In this document: positions 25,894-35,002 of the stretch, in pieces
Position numbering within the stretch: position 1 is the stretch's first letter
Layout: the number at the start of each line of letters is the position of its first letter
NCBI GenBank assembly: GCA_002786385.1
Contig: PGCN01000018.1
Coordinates: 1 to 64,000 of the forward strand
Direction of reading: 5' to 3'
Origin: Flavobacterium sp. FEMGT703F
GTDB lineage: Bacteria > Bacteroidota > Bacteroidia > Flavobacteriales > Flavobacteriaceae
Length of the DNA stretch: 64,000 nt
Made by a program: the position numbers and the translations under genes
The notes under the pieces: model-generated
The model's input: the letters and a program-made list of their open reading frames with translations, nothing else
The model's database searches: none
What the model was told of the DNA's origin: nothing

Positions 25894-26862
25894 ATGTCAT
25901 TATTAATATATGCAGAATCGGCCGACGGAAAATTCAAAAAAGTAGCTTTTGAATTAGCGTCGTATGCCAAAAAAGTAGCCGAATCATTAGGCACCACTGT
26001 TACAGCTGTAACGGTAAACGCCGGAAACGTATCGGATTTATCCAAATACGGTGTTGACAAAGTATTAAAAGTAACCAATGATAAATTGGGCAACTTTAAC
26101 GCCAAAGCCTACGCAGATGTTGTGAAACAAGCCGCTCAAAAAGAAGGCGCCAAAGTAATTTTATTATCATCTACTACCGACAGTTTGTACATGGCACCAT
26201 TGGTAGCCGTTGGCTTAGAAGCCGGATTTGCTTCTAACGTTGTTGGATTACCAATAAGTACTTCACCTTTCCAAGTAAAGAGAACAGCTTTTTCTAACAA
26301 AGCCTTCAACATCACAGAAATTGCTACCGATGTCAAAGTATTGAGCTTGGCCAAAAACTCTTACGGGGTTTTTGAAAGTGCTGCTTCAACTACGGAAGAA
26401 GATTTCGCACCAAGCTTAAACGAAGCCGATTTCAACGTAAAAGTAGCTTCAGTAGAAAAAGCAACCGGAAAAGTAACCATCGCCGATGCTGATGTAGTAG
26501 TTTCGGGAGGTCGTGGATTAAAAGGTCCTGAAAATTGGGGTATATTGGAAGATTTAGCCTCAGTTTTAGGCGCTGCCACCGCTTGTTCTAAACCGGTATC
26601 CGATTTGGGTTGGAGACCGCACAGTGAGCACGTAGGCCAAACCGGAAAACCGGTAGCTACCAATTTGTATATCGCCGTGGGTATCTCAGGAGCGATCCAG
26701 CACATCGCCGGAATCAACTCTTCCAAAGTAAAAGTAGTCATCAACAGCGATGCCGAAGCGCCGTTCTTTAAAGTAGCGGACTACGGAATTGTAGGTGATG
26801 CTTTCGATATTTTACCTCGCTTAACAGAAAAGCTGGCAGCCTTCAAAGCACAAAACGCATAA
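25894..26862 (+). CDS. etfA: Electron transfer flavoprotein, alpha subunit
   Basis: The 322-residue FAD-binding subunit has an N-terminal alpha/beta domain and the C-terminal FAD domain with VVSGGRGLKGPENWG (about 208-222), ACSKPVSDLGW, HVGQTGKPVATNLYIAVGISGAIQH and INSDAEAPFFKVADYGIVGD. All the signature FAD contacts are present. It follows etfB and is closed by a terminator at 26884-26920. Confidence 0.97.
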   Translation: MSLLIYAESADGKFKKVAFELASYAKKVAESLGTTVTAVTVNAGNVSDLSKYGVDKVLKVTNDKLGNFNAKAYADVVKQAAQKEGAKVILLSSTTDSLYMAPLVAVGLEAGFASNVVGLPISTSPFQVKRTAFSNKAFNITEIATDVKVLSLAKNSYGVFESAASTTEEDFAPSLNEADFNVKVASVEKATGKVTIADADVVVSGGRGLKGPENWGILEDLASVLGAATACSKPVSDLGWRPHSEHVGQTGKPVATNLYIAVGISGAIQHIAGINSSKVKVVINSDAEAPFFKVADYGIVGDAFDILPRLTEKLAAFKAQNA

Positions 26863-26883
26863 GCTTTTACACATACTTAACAA

Positions 26884-26920
26884 AGAGTCGTTGAAAACAA
26901 ATTTCAGCGGCTCTTTTTTT
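26884..26920 (+). terminator. Terminator of etfBA
   Basis: A 13-bp stem (AGAGTCGTTGAAA with TTTCAGCGGCTCT, three G-U pairs) with a 5-base loop is followed by seven T. Confidence 0.85.
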
Positions 26921-27000
26921 ATGCTTCTGATTTTAAGAAGCGAAAAGTTTTTGTTACTTTGCAGTCCGTATTCCTGCCATACGTTGCAATCTTTTTGTTT

Positions 27001-27062
27001 TGTCATACTGAGCCTGTCGAAGTAAAAAACAAAAAGGATTTTCACTCCTGTCAGGGCTATGA
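27001..27062. repeat. Two dispersed repeats side by side
   Basis: Positions 27001-27024 (TGTCATACTGAGCCTGTCGA and on) are a diverged copy of the 26-base repeat at 1374 and 1601. Positions 27031-27062 contain, on the minus strand, AGCCCTGACAGGAGTGAAAA, then TCCTTTTTG. This is a diverged copy of the start of the 3557 element. The segment separates etfA from the nuclease gene. Confidence 0.55.
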
Positions 27063-27148
27063 AGGATTTGTATTGAATGTCGGGAAACTTGGTTTCCTAA
27101 ATATTCAATCTGAAATCTAAAATCTAAAATCAGCAATCTAAAATCTAA

Positions 27149-27775
27149 ATGAGTTTAGTAAAACTAACCATCAAAGGAATATCATACAGCCAAACACAAA
27201 ACGGTGCTTACGCCCTAATTCTTAATGAAGTAGACGGCGAAAGAAAACTCCCTATTGTCATAGGTGCTTTCGAAGCACAATCTATTGCCATCGCCTTAGA
27301 AAAAGAAATCAAGCCGCCGCGTCCGTTAACGCACGACTTGTTCAAAAGTTTTGCTGACCGCTTTGACATTGTCGTGAAACAAGTCATTATCCACAAATTG
27401 GTTGATGGTGTTTTCTACTCGAGTATCATTTGCGAACGCGATAAAATAGAGGAAATTATCGACGCCAGAACATCAGATGCCATTGCCTTGGCACTGCGAT
27501 TCAACGCTCCGATTTTTACCTACAAAAACATTTTGGACAAAGCCGGCATTTACCTCAACACCAATCCGGCCGACATCGACAATCAAAATGCAGATGATGA
27601 TGGTGTATTGTCTACTCCGGAAACTTTCGGACTTGACAGCGATGGCAATGCAGGTGACGCTTATGTTAGCATGAGTCTGACCGAATTGCACGAAGCTTTA
27701 GAGAAAGCCGTTCAAGACGAAGATTACGAAAAAGCGGCCAAAATAAGAGACGAAATTTCAAAAAGAGAATCGTAA
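27149..27775 (+). CDS. Bifunctional nuclease family protein (DUF151) with C-terminal UVR motif
   Basis: Residues 1-140 form the BFN/DUF151 domain (LTIKGISYSQTQNGAYALIL; LPIVIGAFEAQSIAIALE; RPLTHDLF; DARTSDAIALALRFNAPIFT). An acidic linker (about 140-165) follows. The last 35 residues (LTELHEALEKAVQDEDYEKAAKIRDEIS) are a UvrB/UvrC-type motif. The family name comes from plant proteins with DNase/RNase activity, and the bacterial role is not settled. The 208-residue fusion is common in Bacteroidota. The thyA gene follows after a 72-base repeat spacer, suggesting co-transcription. Confidence 0.88.
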   Translation: MSLVKLTIKGISYSQTQNGAYALILNEVDGERKLPIVIGAFEAQSIAIALEKEIKPPRPLTHDLFKSFADRFDIVVKQVIIHKLVDGVFYSSIICERDKIEEIIDARTSDAIALALRFNAPIFTYKNILDKAGIYLNTNPADIDNQNADDDGVLSTPETFGLDSDGNAGDAYVSMSLTELHEALEKAVQDEDYEKAAKIRDEISKRES

Positions 27776-27845
27776 AAAGTTGTAGGTTATAAGTTGTATG
27801 CTACACAATTTAAACCCTAGAACTTACAACATAAAACTTACAACC
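27776..27845. repeat. Imperfect inverted-repeat spacer before thyA
   Basis: GTTGTAGGTTATAAGTTGTA on the left is matched by AACTTACAACATAAAACTTA then CAAC on the right, in inverted orientation, giving a long weak hairpin. There is no T run, so it is not a standard terminator. Confidence 0.5.
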
Positions 27846-27847
27846 CA

Positions 27848-28672
27848 ATGAAGCAGTACCACGATTTAATGCGACACGTTTTAGAAAACGGTTGTCAAAA
27901 AGGAGACCGAACCGGAACCGGAACCAAAAGTGTATTCGGCTACCAAATGCGATTTGATTTGAGCGAAGGCTTCCCTATGGTAACTACCAAAAAACTGCAT
28001 TTAAAATCGATTATTTACGAATTGCTTTGGTTTTTAAAAGGCGATACTAACATAGGTTATTTAAAAGAAAACGGCGTTAAAATTTGGGATGAATGGGCTG
28101 ATGAAAACGGCGATTTAGGTCCGGTTTACGGCCACCAATGGCGCAATTGGAACAGTGAAGAAATCGACCAAATCACAGAATTAATCGAAACTTTAAAAAC
28201 CAATCCAAACAGCCGACGCATGTTGGTTTCGGCTTGGAATCCATCGGTGTTACCGGATACATCTAAATCATTTGCCGAAAATGTAGCCAACGGAAAAGCG
28301 GCTTTACCACCATGCCACGCCTTCTTTCAGTTTTATGTAGCCGACAGTAAATTGTCATGTCAACTCTACCAAAGAAGCGCTGATATTTTCTTAGGCGTTC
28401 CGTTCAATATTGCTTCGTATGCCTTGTTTACCATGATGATTGCTCAAGTTTGCGATTTACAGGTGGGCGAATTCATTCATACGTTTGGAGACGCACACAT
28501 TTACAACAACCATTTCGAACAAGTCGAATTGCAATTGTCACGTGAACCAAGACCTTTACCGAAAATGATTTTAAATCCGGAAGTAAAAAACATCTTCGAT
28601 TTTACTTTTGAGGATTTCACCTTAGTCGACTATGATCCGCATCCGCATATCAAAGGACAAGTAGCGGTATAA
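27848..28672 (+). CDS. thyA: Thymidylate synthase
   Basis: It methylates dUMP to dTMP with methylene-tetrahydrofolate, producing dihydrofolate. The 274 residues carry [37 protein letters not shown], the catalytic cysteine in [33 protein letters not shown] and the C-terminal [11 protein letters not shown]. Dihydrofolate reductase, which regenerates its cofactor, is encoded 0.9 kb downstream on the same strand. Confidence 0.98.
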   Translation: MKQYHDLMRHVLENGCQKGDRTGTGTKSVFGYQMRFDLSEGFPMVTTKKLHLKSIIYELLWFLKGDTNIGYLKENGVKIWDEWADENGDLGPVYGHQWRNWNSEEIDQITELIETLKTNPNSRRMLVSAWNPSVLPDTSKSFAENVANGKAALPPCHAFFQFYVADSKLSCQLYQRSADIFLGVPFNIASYALFTMMIAQVCDLQVGEFIHTFGDAHIYNNHFEQVELQLSREPRPLPKMILNPEVKNIFDFTFEDFTLVDYDPHPHIKGQVAV

Positions 28673-28675
28673 AAC

Positions 28676-28710
28676 AAAAAATCCGTCTCGGTTTCGAGAC
28701 GGATTTTTTT
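28676..28710. terminator. Bidirectional terminator between thyA and the CBM48-like gene
   Basis: AAAAATCCGTCTCG and CGAGACGGATTTTT form a perfect stem with a GTTT loop and A/T runs on both sides. It can serve thyA (+) and the convergent gene (-). Confidence 0.92.
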
Positions 28711-28727
28711 CTAACCAAAACTAAAAC

Positions 28728-29024
28728 CTATAGTGCCAAAACACTATTTTCTGAACCGGCAAACTCGTTGTATGCATAACGGTCAGCCTCAGGATCATTC
28801 ACATAGGAACCATCCACTAAATATTTAAACTCAAAAGTGTTGTCTTTGGGTAAATCAAAAGTTGCTTTGAAAGTGCCGTTTTTCAATTTAGACAACTCTC
28901 CTTCAGCCGGATTCCAATTATTGAAATCACCAACCACTGCAGCCGCATTGGCTTCTTTAGCTTCGATTGAAAATGTAACTTTTACAACCGGTTTCGTCTT
29001 AATAACTTGCTTTTTAATAGCCAT
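28728..29024 (-). CDS. Small isoamylase early-set / CBM48-like protein
   Basis: This 98-residue cytosolic protein consists almost entirely of one glycogen-binding-like beta domain: KVTFSIEAKEANAAAVVGDFNNWNP, then FKATFDLPKDNTFEFKYLVDGSYVNDPEADRY. It has the Trp and Asn positions used by AMPK-type CBM48 domains to bind glucans. It has no catalytic part and no signal peptide. Such stand-alone domains are frequent in Bacteroidota with no known role. It is monocistronic and convergent to thyA. Confidence 0.85.
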   Translation of the reverse strand: MAIKKQVIKTKPVVKVTFSIEAKEANAAAVVGDFNNWNPAEGELSKLKNGTFKATFDLPKDNTFEFKYLVDGSYVNDPEADRYAYNEFAGSENSVLAL

Positions 29025-29262
29025 AACTATTTCATTTATAGATTACTGTAGCAAAGTAAAGCGATTTTAGAGTAGCTTTTACAAGCCTTTTTATTTTTAC
29101 GACATTACCAAAAAGAGCGCCTGTTTAAAAGAAGATTTACAATTTCCATAGCCTTTAATTTTACATCTGCTGTTAAGAAATCGGTTTCGTAATACATTAT
29201 CTTAAAAACAGATTTTACTGTTTTGAAAATAAATTTTACCTTTAAACCATAAATTTCGTCTT

Positions 29263-29598
29263 ATGGAGCCCAACCAACACGAATTATACGAATATGCACG
29301 CAATCGTATCCAACAAAAAAAGCGATTGTTCCAGCATTTTATAGTTTTTGTAATTGGCTGTGTGTTTTTGTTTGCGGCCAACCATATCCTTTCCTATCAC
29401 GATGAAACCAATTGGTGGATTTGGGTAGCCAGTTTGTGGTGTTGTTTGTTTGTTTTTCACGTTGTCAAAGTGTTGATTACCGACAGTTTTATGAATAAAA
29501 ATTGGGAACGCGCCCAAATAGACAAACTCATGCTCAAACAAACCAAAAAAATAGAACAACTTAAAAACGACTTAGAAAACGCCAAATCCAACCTATAA
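29263..29598 (+). CDS. 2TM domain-containing membrane protein
   Basis: The 111-residue protein has an N-terminal amphipathic helix (ELYEYARNRIQQKKRLFQHF). Two membrane helices follow (about 25-42 FIVFVIGCVFLFAANHIL and about 51-70 WWIWVASLWCCLFVFHVV), and then a charged coiled-coil tail. This matches the 2TM domain family, known from Bacteroidota as a free protein or fused to LytTR histidine kinases. Its stop shares one base with the folA start (TAATG), so the two are coupled. Confidence 0.85.
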   Translation: MEPNQHELYEYARNRIQQKKRLFQHFIVFVIGCVFLFAANHILSYHDETNWWIWVASLWCCLFVFHVVKVLITDSFMNKNWERAQIDKLMLKQTKKIEQLKNDLENAKSNL

Positions 29599-30080
29599 TG
29601 ATTACAGTAATAGCCGCAGTGGCGGAAAACAATGCACTGGGAAAAGAAAACCAACTGCTCTGGCATTTACCCGATGATTTTAAGAGATTCAAAACCCTAA
29701 CTTCGGGACATTACATTATTATGGGACGAAAAACATTTGAAAGTTTTCCGAAACCCTTACCCAACCGTACCCACGTTATCATTTCGCGCCAAGCCAACTA
29801 CCAACCGGAAGGCTGTATAGTGGTAAACTCGCTGGAACAAGCCATAGAAGCTTGTCCGAAAACAGAAGAAGTTTTCATTATTGGTGGTGGAGAAATTTAC
29901 CGTCAATCCATTGCGGTGGCGGACAAACTCGACTTGACTAAAGTCCACGCCACTTTCGAAGCGGACACATATTTCCCGGAGGTTGACCTTTCTGAATGGC
30001 AATTGGTTTTCGAAGAATACCATCCTAAAGACGAACGACACGACTTCGCCTTTACTTTTCAAACCTACTTGAGAAAGTAA
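29598..30080 (+). CDS. folA: Dihydrofolate reductase
   Basis: It reduces dihydrofolate with NADPH, closing the cycle with ThyA. The 160 residues carry the family motifs ITVIAAVAENNALGKENQLLWHLPDDFKRFK (start), GHYIIMGRKTFESFP, LPNRTHVIISR and VFIIGGGEIYRQ. The acidic substrate residue is the Asp of LPDD. It is coupled to the 2TM gene by a one-base overlap. Confidence 0.97.
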   Translation: MITVIAAVAENNALGKENQLLWHLPDDFKRFKTLTSGHYIIMGRKTFESFPKPLPNRTHVIISRQANYQPEGCIVVNSLEQAIEACPKTEEVFIIGGGEIYRQSIAVADKLDLTKVHATFEADTYFPEVDLSEWQLVFEEYHPKDERHDFAFTFQTYLRK

Positions 30081-30135
30081 CCTCTAATAACCGTAGCCGG
30101 CGAAAACTTTTTTCAAAACTTTGACCCTAAGGAAC

Positions 30136-30168
30136 TTTGCAACTCTGCACTTTAATAGCGTATATTTG
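30136..30168 (+). promoter_or_regulatory. Promoter of ubiE-porT
   Basis: TTTG (30136-30139) and TATATTTG (30161-30168), 21 bases apart, match the phylum consensus. The element lies just before the ubiE start at 30184 and supports that start over the longer frame from 30121. Confidence 0.65.
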
Positions 30169-30183
30169 CAGAAAATTGCAACC

Positions 30184-30918
30184 ATGTCAAAGCAAATCAC
30201 TCCTTACAAAGAATCTACTTTAGGTAAAAAAGAGCAAGTAACCCAAATGTTCGATAACATTTCGGGGGAATACGATGGTTTGAATCGGGTGATTTCTTTA
30301 GGAATCGATATGAAATGGCGCAAAAAAGTCATTGCCTTAGTCAAAGCTCATAATCCAAAAATAGCCCTTGATATTGCCACCGGAACCGGAGATTTAGCGA
30401 TTATGATGGCAGAAGCCACCGCCGCTGAAAAAATTATCGGTCTGGATTTATCGGTTGGTATGTTGGAAGTAGGCAAGAAAAAAGTACTTTCTAAAAAATT
30501 AGCCGATACTATTGAAATGGTGGTTGGTGACAGCGAAAATATTCCGTATCCCGACAATCATTTCGATGTCATTACCGTTTCTTTCGGTATTCGTAATTTT
30601 GAAACTTTAGAGAAAGGTTTGGCAGAAATTTACCGCGTGTTAAAACCGGGCGGCCTATTTGTGATTTTAGAAACTTCGGTACCCACAAAATTCCCTTTCA
30701 AACAAGGCTATGCTTTTCACACTAAAGTAATTTTACCGTTAGTAGGCAAGTTGTTTTCTAAAGACAACAGCGCTTATGGTTATTTGTCGGAATCGGCTAG
30801 CCATTTCCCGTTTGGCGAAGCACTAAACAATATTTTGAGAAAAGTTTCGTTTATAGACTGTAAAGCCATGCCACAAACTTTTGGCGTTGCCACCATTTAT
30901 ACCGCGACCAAAAAATAA
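30184..30918 (+). CDS. ubiE: Demethylmenaquinone methyltransferase
   Basis: It performs the final SAM-dependent methylation in menaquinone synthesis. The start is put at ATG 30184, since a promoter lies within the longer frame and MSKQITPYKES is the normal N-terminus. The 244 residues include the SAM-binding motif ALDIATGTGDLAIMMAE, then GDSENIPYPDNHFDVITVSFGIRNFE and YRVLKPGGLFVILE, all characteristic of the UbiE/MenG family. Flavobacteria use menaquinone, so the menaquinone role is likely. porT follows after 21 bases. Confidence 0.95.
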   Translation: MSKQITPYKESTLGKKEQVTQMFDNISGEYDGLNRVISLGIDMKWRKKVIALVKAHNPKIALDIATGTGDLAIMMAEATAAEKIIGLDLSVGMLEVGKKKVLSKKLADTIEMVVGDSENIPYPDNHFDVITVSFGIRNFETLEKGLAEIYRVLKPGGLFVILETSVPTKFPFKQGYAFHTKVILPLVGKLFSKDNSAYGYLSESASHFPFGEALNNILRKVSFIDCKAMPQTFGVATIYTATKK

Positions 30919-30939
30919 AATATGTACTTTAGCCAAAGC

Positions 30940-31641
30940 ATGAAGAAGTTAATTGTCTTGTTTTTACTCATCTCCTCTGTTTCCCAAGCGCAATTTGGGA
31001 AAAGTACTTTTTCAAAAGATCCTATCATCAATTTGGAGAACTTTGACAAGCAGCGCGTGTATTGGGGTTACTTTTTAGGCTTTAGTACTTTCGATTTTAA
31101 AACCGATTATAAAGTTCCTGGACAAGACATTAATGTAAAAGGCAACAGCGGATTTAACGTAGGTTTGGTTGGTGCCTTACGCCTTCATGAATACGTTGAA
31201 TTGCGCTTTGAACCCGGATTGTATTACGCCAGTCGTACCCTAACCTATCCCGGATTTACCAATGACCGAGATGCCATTCGTGAAGTAAAAGCCACGTATA
31301 TTGATTTTCCGTTGATGCTGAAATTTTCCTCGTTGCGCACCGGAAATGTCAGACCTTATTTATTAGGCGGCGTAGGTGCTACTTTAAACTTATCGAGCAA
31401 CTCCAAATCGAAAGACGACAACTCCGAGCAAAAATTCAGAGTACAACCTTGGACCAATAATTATACGTTTGGATTTGGTATCGATTTGTATTTTGAATAC
31501 TTCAAATTCTCTCCTTCGATTCGTGGTGTATTCGGATTTGGCGATGAATTGATTCGCGATGACGACCCTAACAGTCCGTGGACAGGCAATATCGAATCGC
31601 TGAAAACCCGCGCGGTTTTAATCAACTTTACGTTTCACTAA
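30940..31641 (+). CDS. porT: PorT family outer-membrane protein (type IX secretion; SprT)
   Basis: The start at ATG 30940 gives the signal peptide MKKLIVLFLLISSVSQAQ. The 233-residue product has about eight amphipathic strands (YWGYFLGFSTFDF; GFNVGLVGALRLHEYVELRFEPGLYY; FGFGIDLYFEYFKFSPSIRG) and ends in an aromatic-type strand FTFH, as outer-membrane barrels do. The position immediately after ubiE and the FEPGLYYASRTL region match PorT/SprT, needed for type IX secretion and gliding in Flavobacterium. The other secretion genes are elsewhere. Its stop overlaps the end of the convergent methyltransferase gene by four bases. Confidence 0.85.
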   Translation: MKKLIVLFLLISSVSQAQFGKSTFSKDPIINLENFDKQRVYWGYFLGFSTFDFKTDYKVPGQDINVKGNSGFNVGLVGALRLHEYVELRFEPGLYYASRTLTYPGFTNDRDAIREVKATYIDFPLMLKFSSLRTGNVRPYLLGGVGATLNLSSNSKSKDDNSEQKFRVQPWTNNYTFGFGIDLYFEYFKFSPSIRGVFGFGDELIRDDDPNSPWTGNIESLKTRAVLINFTFH

Positions 31642-32366
31642 GAATTTCTTCTGAACTCGCTTAAAAAAATTGCTGTAGCAGTGGCTACATTCAAGCTTTC
31701 CGTTTGTTGCAGATTGCCGAATCTTGGGATGGCGATTCGATTTTTTATCTTTTGTTCCAAAGCCGGAGAAATACCGTTGGCTTCGTTTCCGAAAATCAAA
31801 ATCCCTTCCGAAGGCAAAGACTCTTTGTAGATGTTTTTCCCATCCATAAAAGTTCCGAAAACAGGTAAAGTTGTTTCCGAGATGAAAGTGGCTAAGTCAA
31901 CATAATTTACCTGAACGCGACTCACAGAACCCATAGTCGCCTGAATCACTTTCGGATTGTATAAGTCGACCGTTTCTTTAGAACACAACAACTGGGTAAC
32001 GCCAAACCAATCGCACAACCGAATGATGGTTCCCAAATTACCCGGATCTCTAATGTCGTCCAAAGCTACAATCAGCCCTTTAAAATCTATTGGTTTAGGA
32101 GCAGGAATATGAAAAACTGCCAAACAAGAACTTGGTGTATTGAGCGCAGACATGCGTTTCATATCGGCTTCTTTAATCAAGGTTTTTTGCGCTGCAGGTA
32201 CCGCTTCAAAAATACTTTCGGTCTCAAATAAATGGTCGAGCACGATATTTGATTGCAACAATTCCTGTATTACTTTTACGCCTTCAGCCAAAAACAGCTG
32301 ATGCTCGTTTCGGTATTTTTTTTGTTGCAAACCGGTAATTAATTTTATTTGGTTTTTACTAACCAT
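31638..32366 (-). CDS. TrmH/SpoU-family RNA 2'-O-methyltransferase
   Basis: The 242-residue protein has an N-terminal substrate-binding domain (KYRNEHQLFLAEGVKVIQELL, about 15-40). The C-terminal SPOUT domain carries the three motifs IVALDDIRDPGNLGTIIRLCDWFG, ILIFGNEANGIS and IAIPRFGNLQQTESLNVATATAIFL, which build the SAM-binding knot. It probably modifies a guanosine ribose in 23S rRNA, but the site cannot be read from sequence. It is divergent from tamL and convergent with porT. Confidence 0.92.
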   Translation of the reverse strand: MVSKNQIKLITGLQQKKYRNEHQLFLAEGVKVIQELLQSNIVLDHLFETESIFEAVPAAQKTLIKEADMKRMSALNTPSSCLAVFHIPAPKPIDFKGLIVALDDIRDPGNLGTIIRLCDWFGVTQLLCSKETVDLYNPKVIQATMGSVSRVQVNYVDLATFISETTLPVFGTFMDGKNIYKESLPSEGILIFGNEANGISPALEQKIKNRIAIPRFGNLQQTESLNVATATAIFLSEFRRNS

Positions 32367-32375
32367 AAAATACTG

Positions 32376-32383
32376 TATTTTTG
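32376..32383 (+). promoter_or_regulatory. -7 element of the tamL promoter
   Basis: TATTTTTG fits TAnnTTTG exactly. A TTTG at 32348-32351 is 24 bases upstream, rather far. The predicted start leaves a leader of only about 13 bases before the TTG start codon. Confidence 0.5.
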
Positions 32384-32402
32384 AATTAAATATTTACACC
32401 GC

Positions 32403-34952
32403 TTGAAAAAGAGTCTCACAAAAATATCACTATTTATTCTAATTGGACTAATTATCTTTGGTTGTAACTCGACCAAAAGAGTTCCCGACGGTAAAAGTTT
32501 ACTCACCAAAAACAACATCTACATTGACGACAAGAAAGACAATGCCGAGGAAGTCTTCAATCAGTTGTACCAAAAACAGAATAGTGCTATTTTCGGATTT
32601 CCGCTTCGTTTGAACATTTACAATTTGGCTAAGCCAAAATCGGACTCGCTTTTTAAAGCCAAAATGATTCAAAATCCGAAACGCTATTACCGCAAAGCCA
32701 AATGGTTATCGAAAAAGCAAGTGAAGCGATTGGGAGAATCTTTCCTATATTCGGGTGTGGACAATTTTTTAAGAAAAACAGGCGAAGCTCCGGTTGTTTT
32801 AGACACCAGTAGTACCAGAAGATCGTTGAAACGATTGCGTTCATATTTCTATAACAGAGGCTATTTCGACGTTATAACACAGTACAAAATTGACACCGTT
32901 GACAAGAAAAAAGTGAAGCTGCGTTACGACATTAAAACCGGCAAACCGTATATTATTGACAGCATCAAAACTTTTATTGCGAGTCCGGCCTTAGATTCCA
33001 TCTACCAATCCAGAAAACGAAACGCTGTACTCAAATCGAAACAAAAATTTGAGACGGTGACTTTTGATGAAGAGCGCAAGAGAATCACCGAAGATTTCCG
33101 TAACAATGGTGCGTTCCGATTCCAACAAAATTACGTTACTTTCGACATTGACACCTTAAAAAAGACGCATATTGCCAATGTTGATTTGGTTATTGAAAAT
33201 GAATCGATTCGCCTGGAGGATAGCCTAAAAACCAAGCCTTTCGAGTTGTACAAAATCAGCAAGGTTAACATTTTTACCGACCACAATCCGACGAACGCCT
33301 CAGCGCCCATCAAAGACAGCGTGGTATATAACGATTTTACCCTCTACAGCACCAACAAGTTAAAATACCGCCCGAAAGCCATTACCGACGGAATTTTTGT
33401 AACCAAAGGCAATTATTTTTCCGATTTCAGGTCTTCTATTACGTCGCGTTATTTAAGTAATCTCAAGGTATTCAACTATCCGCTGATTCAATATGTAGAA
33501 GATAAGACGCAGAAAAACAGTCTGATTGCGAATGTCTATCTGACACCGAGAAAGAAATATACTTTCGGTTTTTCGACCGATTTTACCCATTCCAACATTC
33601 AGGATTTCGGGATTACCGGAAACACTTTTTTAGGCATTAGAAATGTATTCAACGGTGCAGAAACTTTTGAAATCGGCTTTAGAGGCAACATTGGTTCTTC
33701 TAAAGATTTGGCGAATCCGAACAATACTTTCTTTAATATTTCAGAAATCGGGGTAGATGCCAAGCTGAATTTCCCTCGTATTTTCTTGCCGTTCAAAACC
33801 GATAAAATCATCCCTAAAACCATGATTCCGTTCACTACATTGAGCGTGGGTTATGCCAAACAAACCAACATCGGTCTCGACAAACAAAACTTTACAAGTT
33901 CCTTAACGTACAATTGGACACCAAAACGAAACACCAATTTTAAGTTGGATTTGATCAACATACAGTTTGTTAAAAACCTAAATCCGTCCAACTATTTCAA
34001 CATTTACCAATCATCCTACAATACTCTAAACGAAATTGCCCAAGATTATCTGCCGGCCACTTCGCCTTACTTCAATCAGGATACCGGTAGATTGCTCATA
34101 GAAGACGGAACGAACGGCTTTATCAATGACGTAGCTGCAGGCAACATACCGCTTTCCGTATCTGATGCCAAATCGGTATTGAGTATAGTGGAAAGAAGAC
34201 AACGTTTGATTGAAAACAACTTGATTTTTGCGACCAACATTTCCTTTACCAAAACCTCCAAAAAAGACTTATTGGACAACGAATTTTTTGCGGTTAAAGC
34301 CAAAGTAGAATCGGCCGGAAACTTATTGTCTATTTTAGCGCGTGCCTCCAAACAATTACAAAACCAAAACGGCGCCAACACCTTTTTAGATGTGGAATTT
34401 TCGCAATACTTAAAAGGCGAATTCGAGTATATCAAACACTGGGATTTGAGTCGCAAAAAGGTCTTTGCTACCAAAGTTTTTGCCGGTATTGCGGTTCCCT
34501 ACGGCAACTCGGATGACGTACCTTTTTCCCGAAGTTACTTTGGTGGCGGAACCAACGATAACCGTGCTTGGCAATCGTACAGTTTAGGGCCTGGAGCCAG
34601 CGGAAGCTTTTTGGATTTTAACGAAGCAAACATGAAATTGGCTTTTAGTGCCGAATTCCGTTTCAACATTTTCCAGCAACTCAATGGAGCCCTTTTCACC
34701 GATATCGGAAACATTTGGAACGTATTGGACAACTCTAAAAACGAAGCGGCAATTTTTGAAGGCTTTAAGTCGTTAGAAAACATAGCCGTTGGTAGCGGTT
34801 TCGGGTTCCGTTACGACTTTAATTTCTTTATCGTCCGTTTGGATTTAGGGTTCAAAACCTACAACCCTTCGGAGTTTGTTAACGACAAATGGATGAAAGA
34901 GATGCGCTTCGATAAATCGGTTTTAAATATTGGAATAAATTATCCTTTCTAA
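32403..34952 (+). CDS. tamL: TamL-type BamA/TamA outer-membrane lipoprotein
   Basis: The frame starts with TTG at 32403. The upstream in-frame stop at 32382-32384 leaves no ATG, and the product from TTG has an intact lipoprotein signal (LFILIGLIIFGC, cysteine 21). The 849 residues contain POTRA-like repeats (about 40-330) and a 16-strand barrel region of the Omp85/surface-antigen type (about 380-849), including YFGGGTNDNRAWQSYSLGPG, a typical lid/loop motif. It ends in a strand closing with PF. TamL replaces TamA in Bacteroidota and works with TamB, which is not encoded here. Confidence 0.88.
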   Translation: MKKSLTKISLFILIGLIIFGCNSTKRVPDGKSLLTKNNIYIDDKKDNAEEVFNQLYQKQNSAIFGFPLRLNIYNLAKPKSDSLFKAKMIQNPKRYYRKAKWLSKKQVKRLGESFLYSGVDNFLRKTGEAPVVLDTSSTRRSLKRLRSYFYNRGYFDVITQYKIDTVDKKKVKLRYDIKTGKPYIIDSIKTFIASPALDSIYQSRKRNAVLKSKQKFETVTFDEERKRITEDFRNNGAFRFQQNYVTFDIDTLKKTHIANVDLVIENESIRLEDSLKTKPFELYKISKVNIFTDHNPTNASAPIKDSVVYNDFTLYSTNKLKYRPKAITDGIFVTKGNYFSDFRSSITSRYLSNLKVFNYPLIQYVEDKTQKNSLIANVYLTPRKKYTFGFSTDFTHSNIQDFGITGNTFLGIRNVFNGAETFEIGFRGNIGSSKDLANPNNTFFNISEIGVDAKLNFPRIFLPFKTDKIIPKTMIPFTTLSVGYAKQTNIGLDKQNFTSSLTYNWTPKRNTNFKLDLINIQFVKNLNPSNYFNIYQSSYNTLNEIAQDYLPATSPYFNQDTGRLLIEDGTNGFINDVAAGNIPLSVSDAKSVLSIVERRQRLIENNLIFATNISFTKTSKKDLLDNEFFAVKAKVESAGNLLSILARASKQLQNQNGANTFLDVEFSQYLKGEFEYIKHWDLSRKKVFATKVFAGIAVPYGNSDDVPFSRSYFGGGTNDNRAWQSYSLGPGASGSFLDFNEANMKLAFSAEFRFNIFQQLNGALFTDIGNIWNVLDNSKNEAAIFEGFKSLENIAVGSGFGFRYDFNFFIVRLDLGFKTYNPSEFVNDKWMKEMRFDKSVLNIGINYPF

Positions 34953-35002
34953 AATCAGAAATTATTATTTTTGTACCCTTAACTTAAAAACGACACAAAA
35001 CA

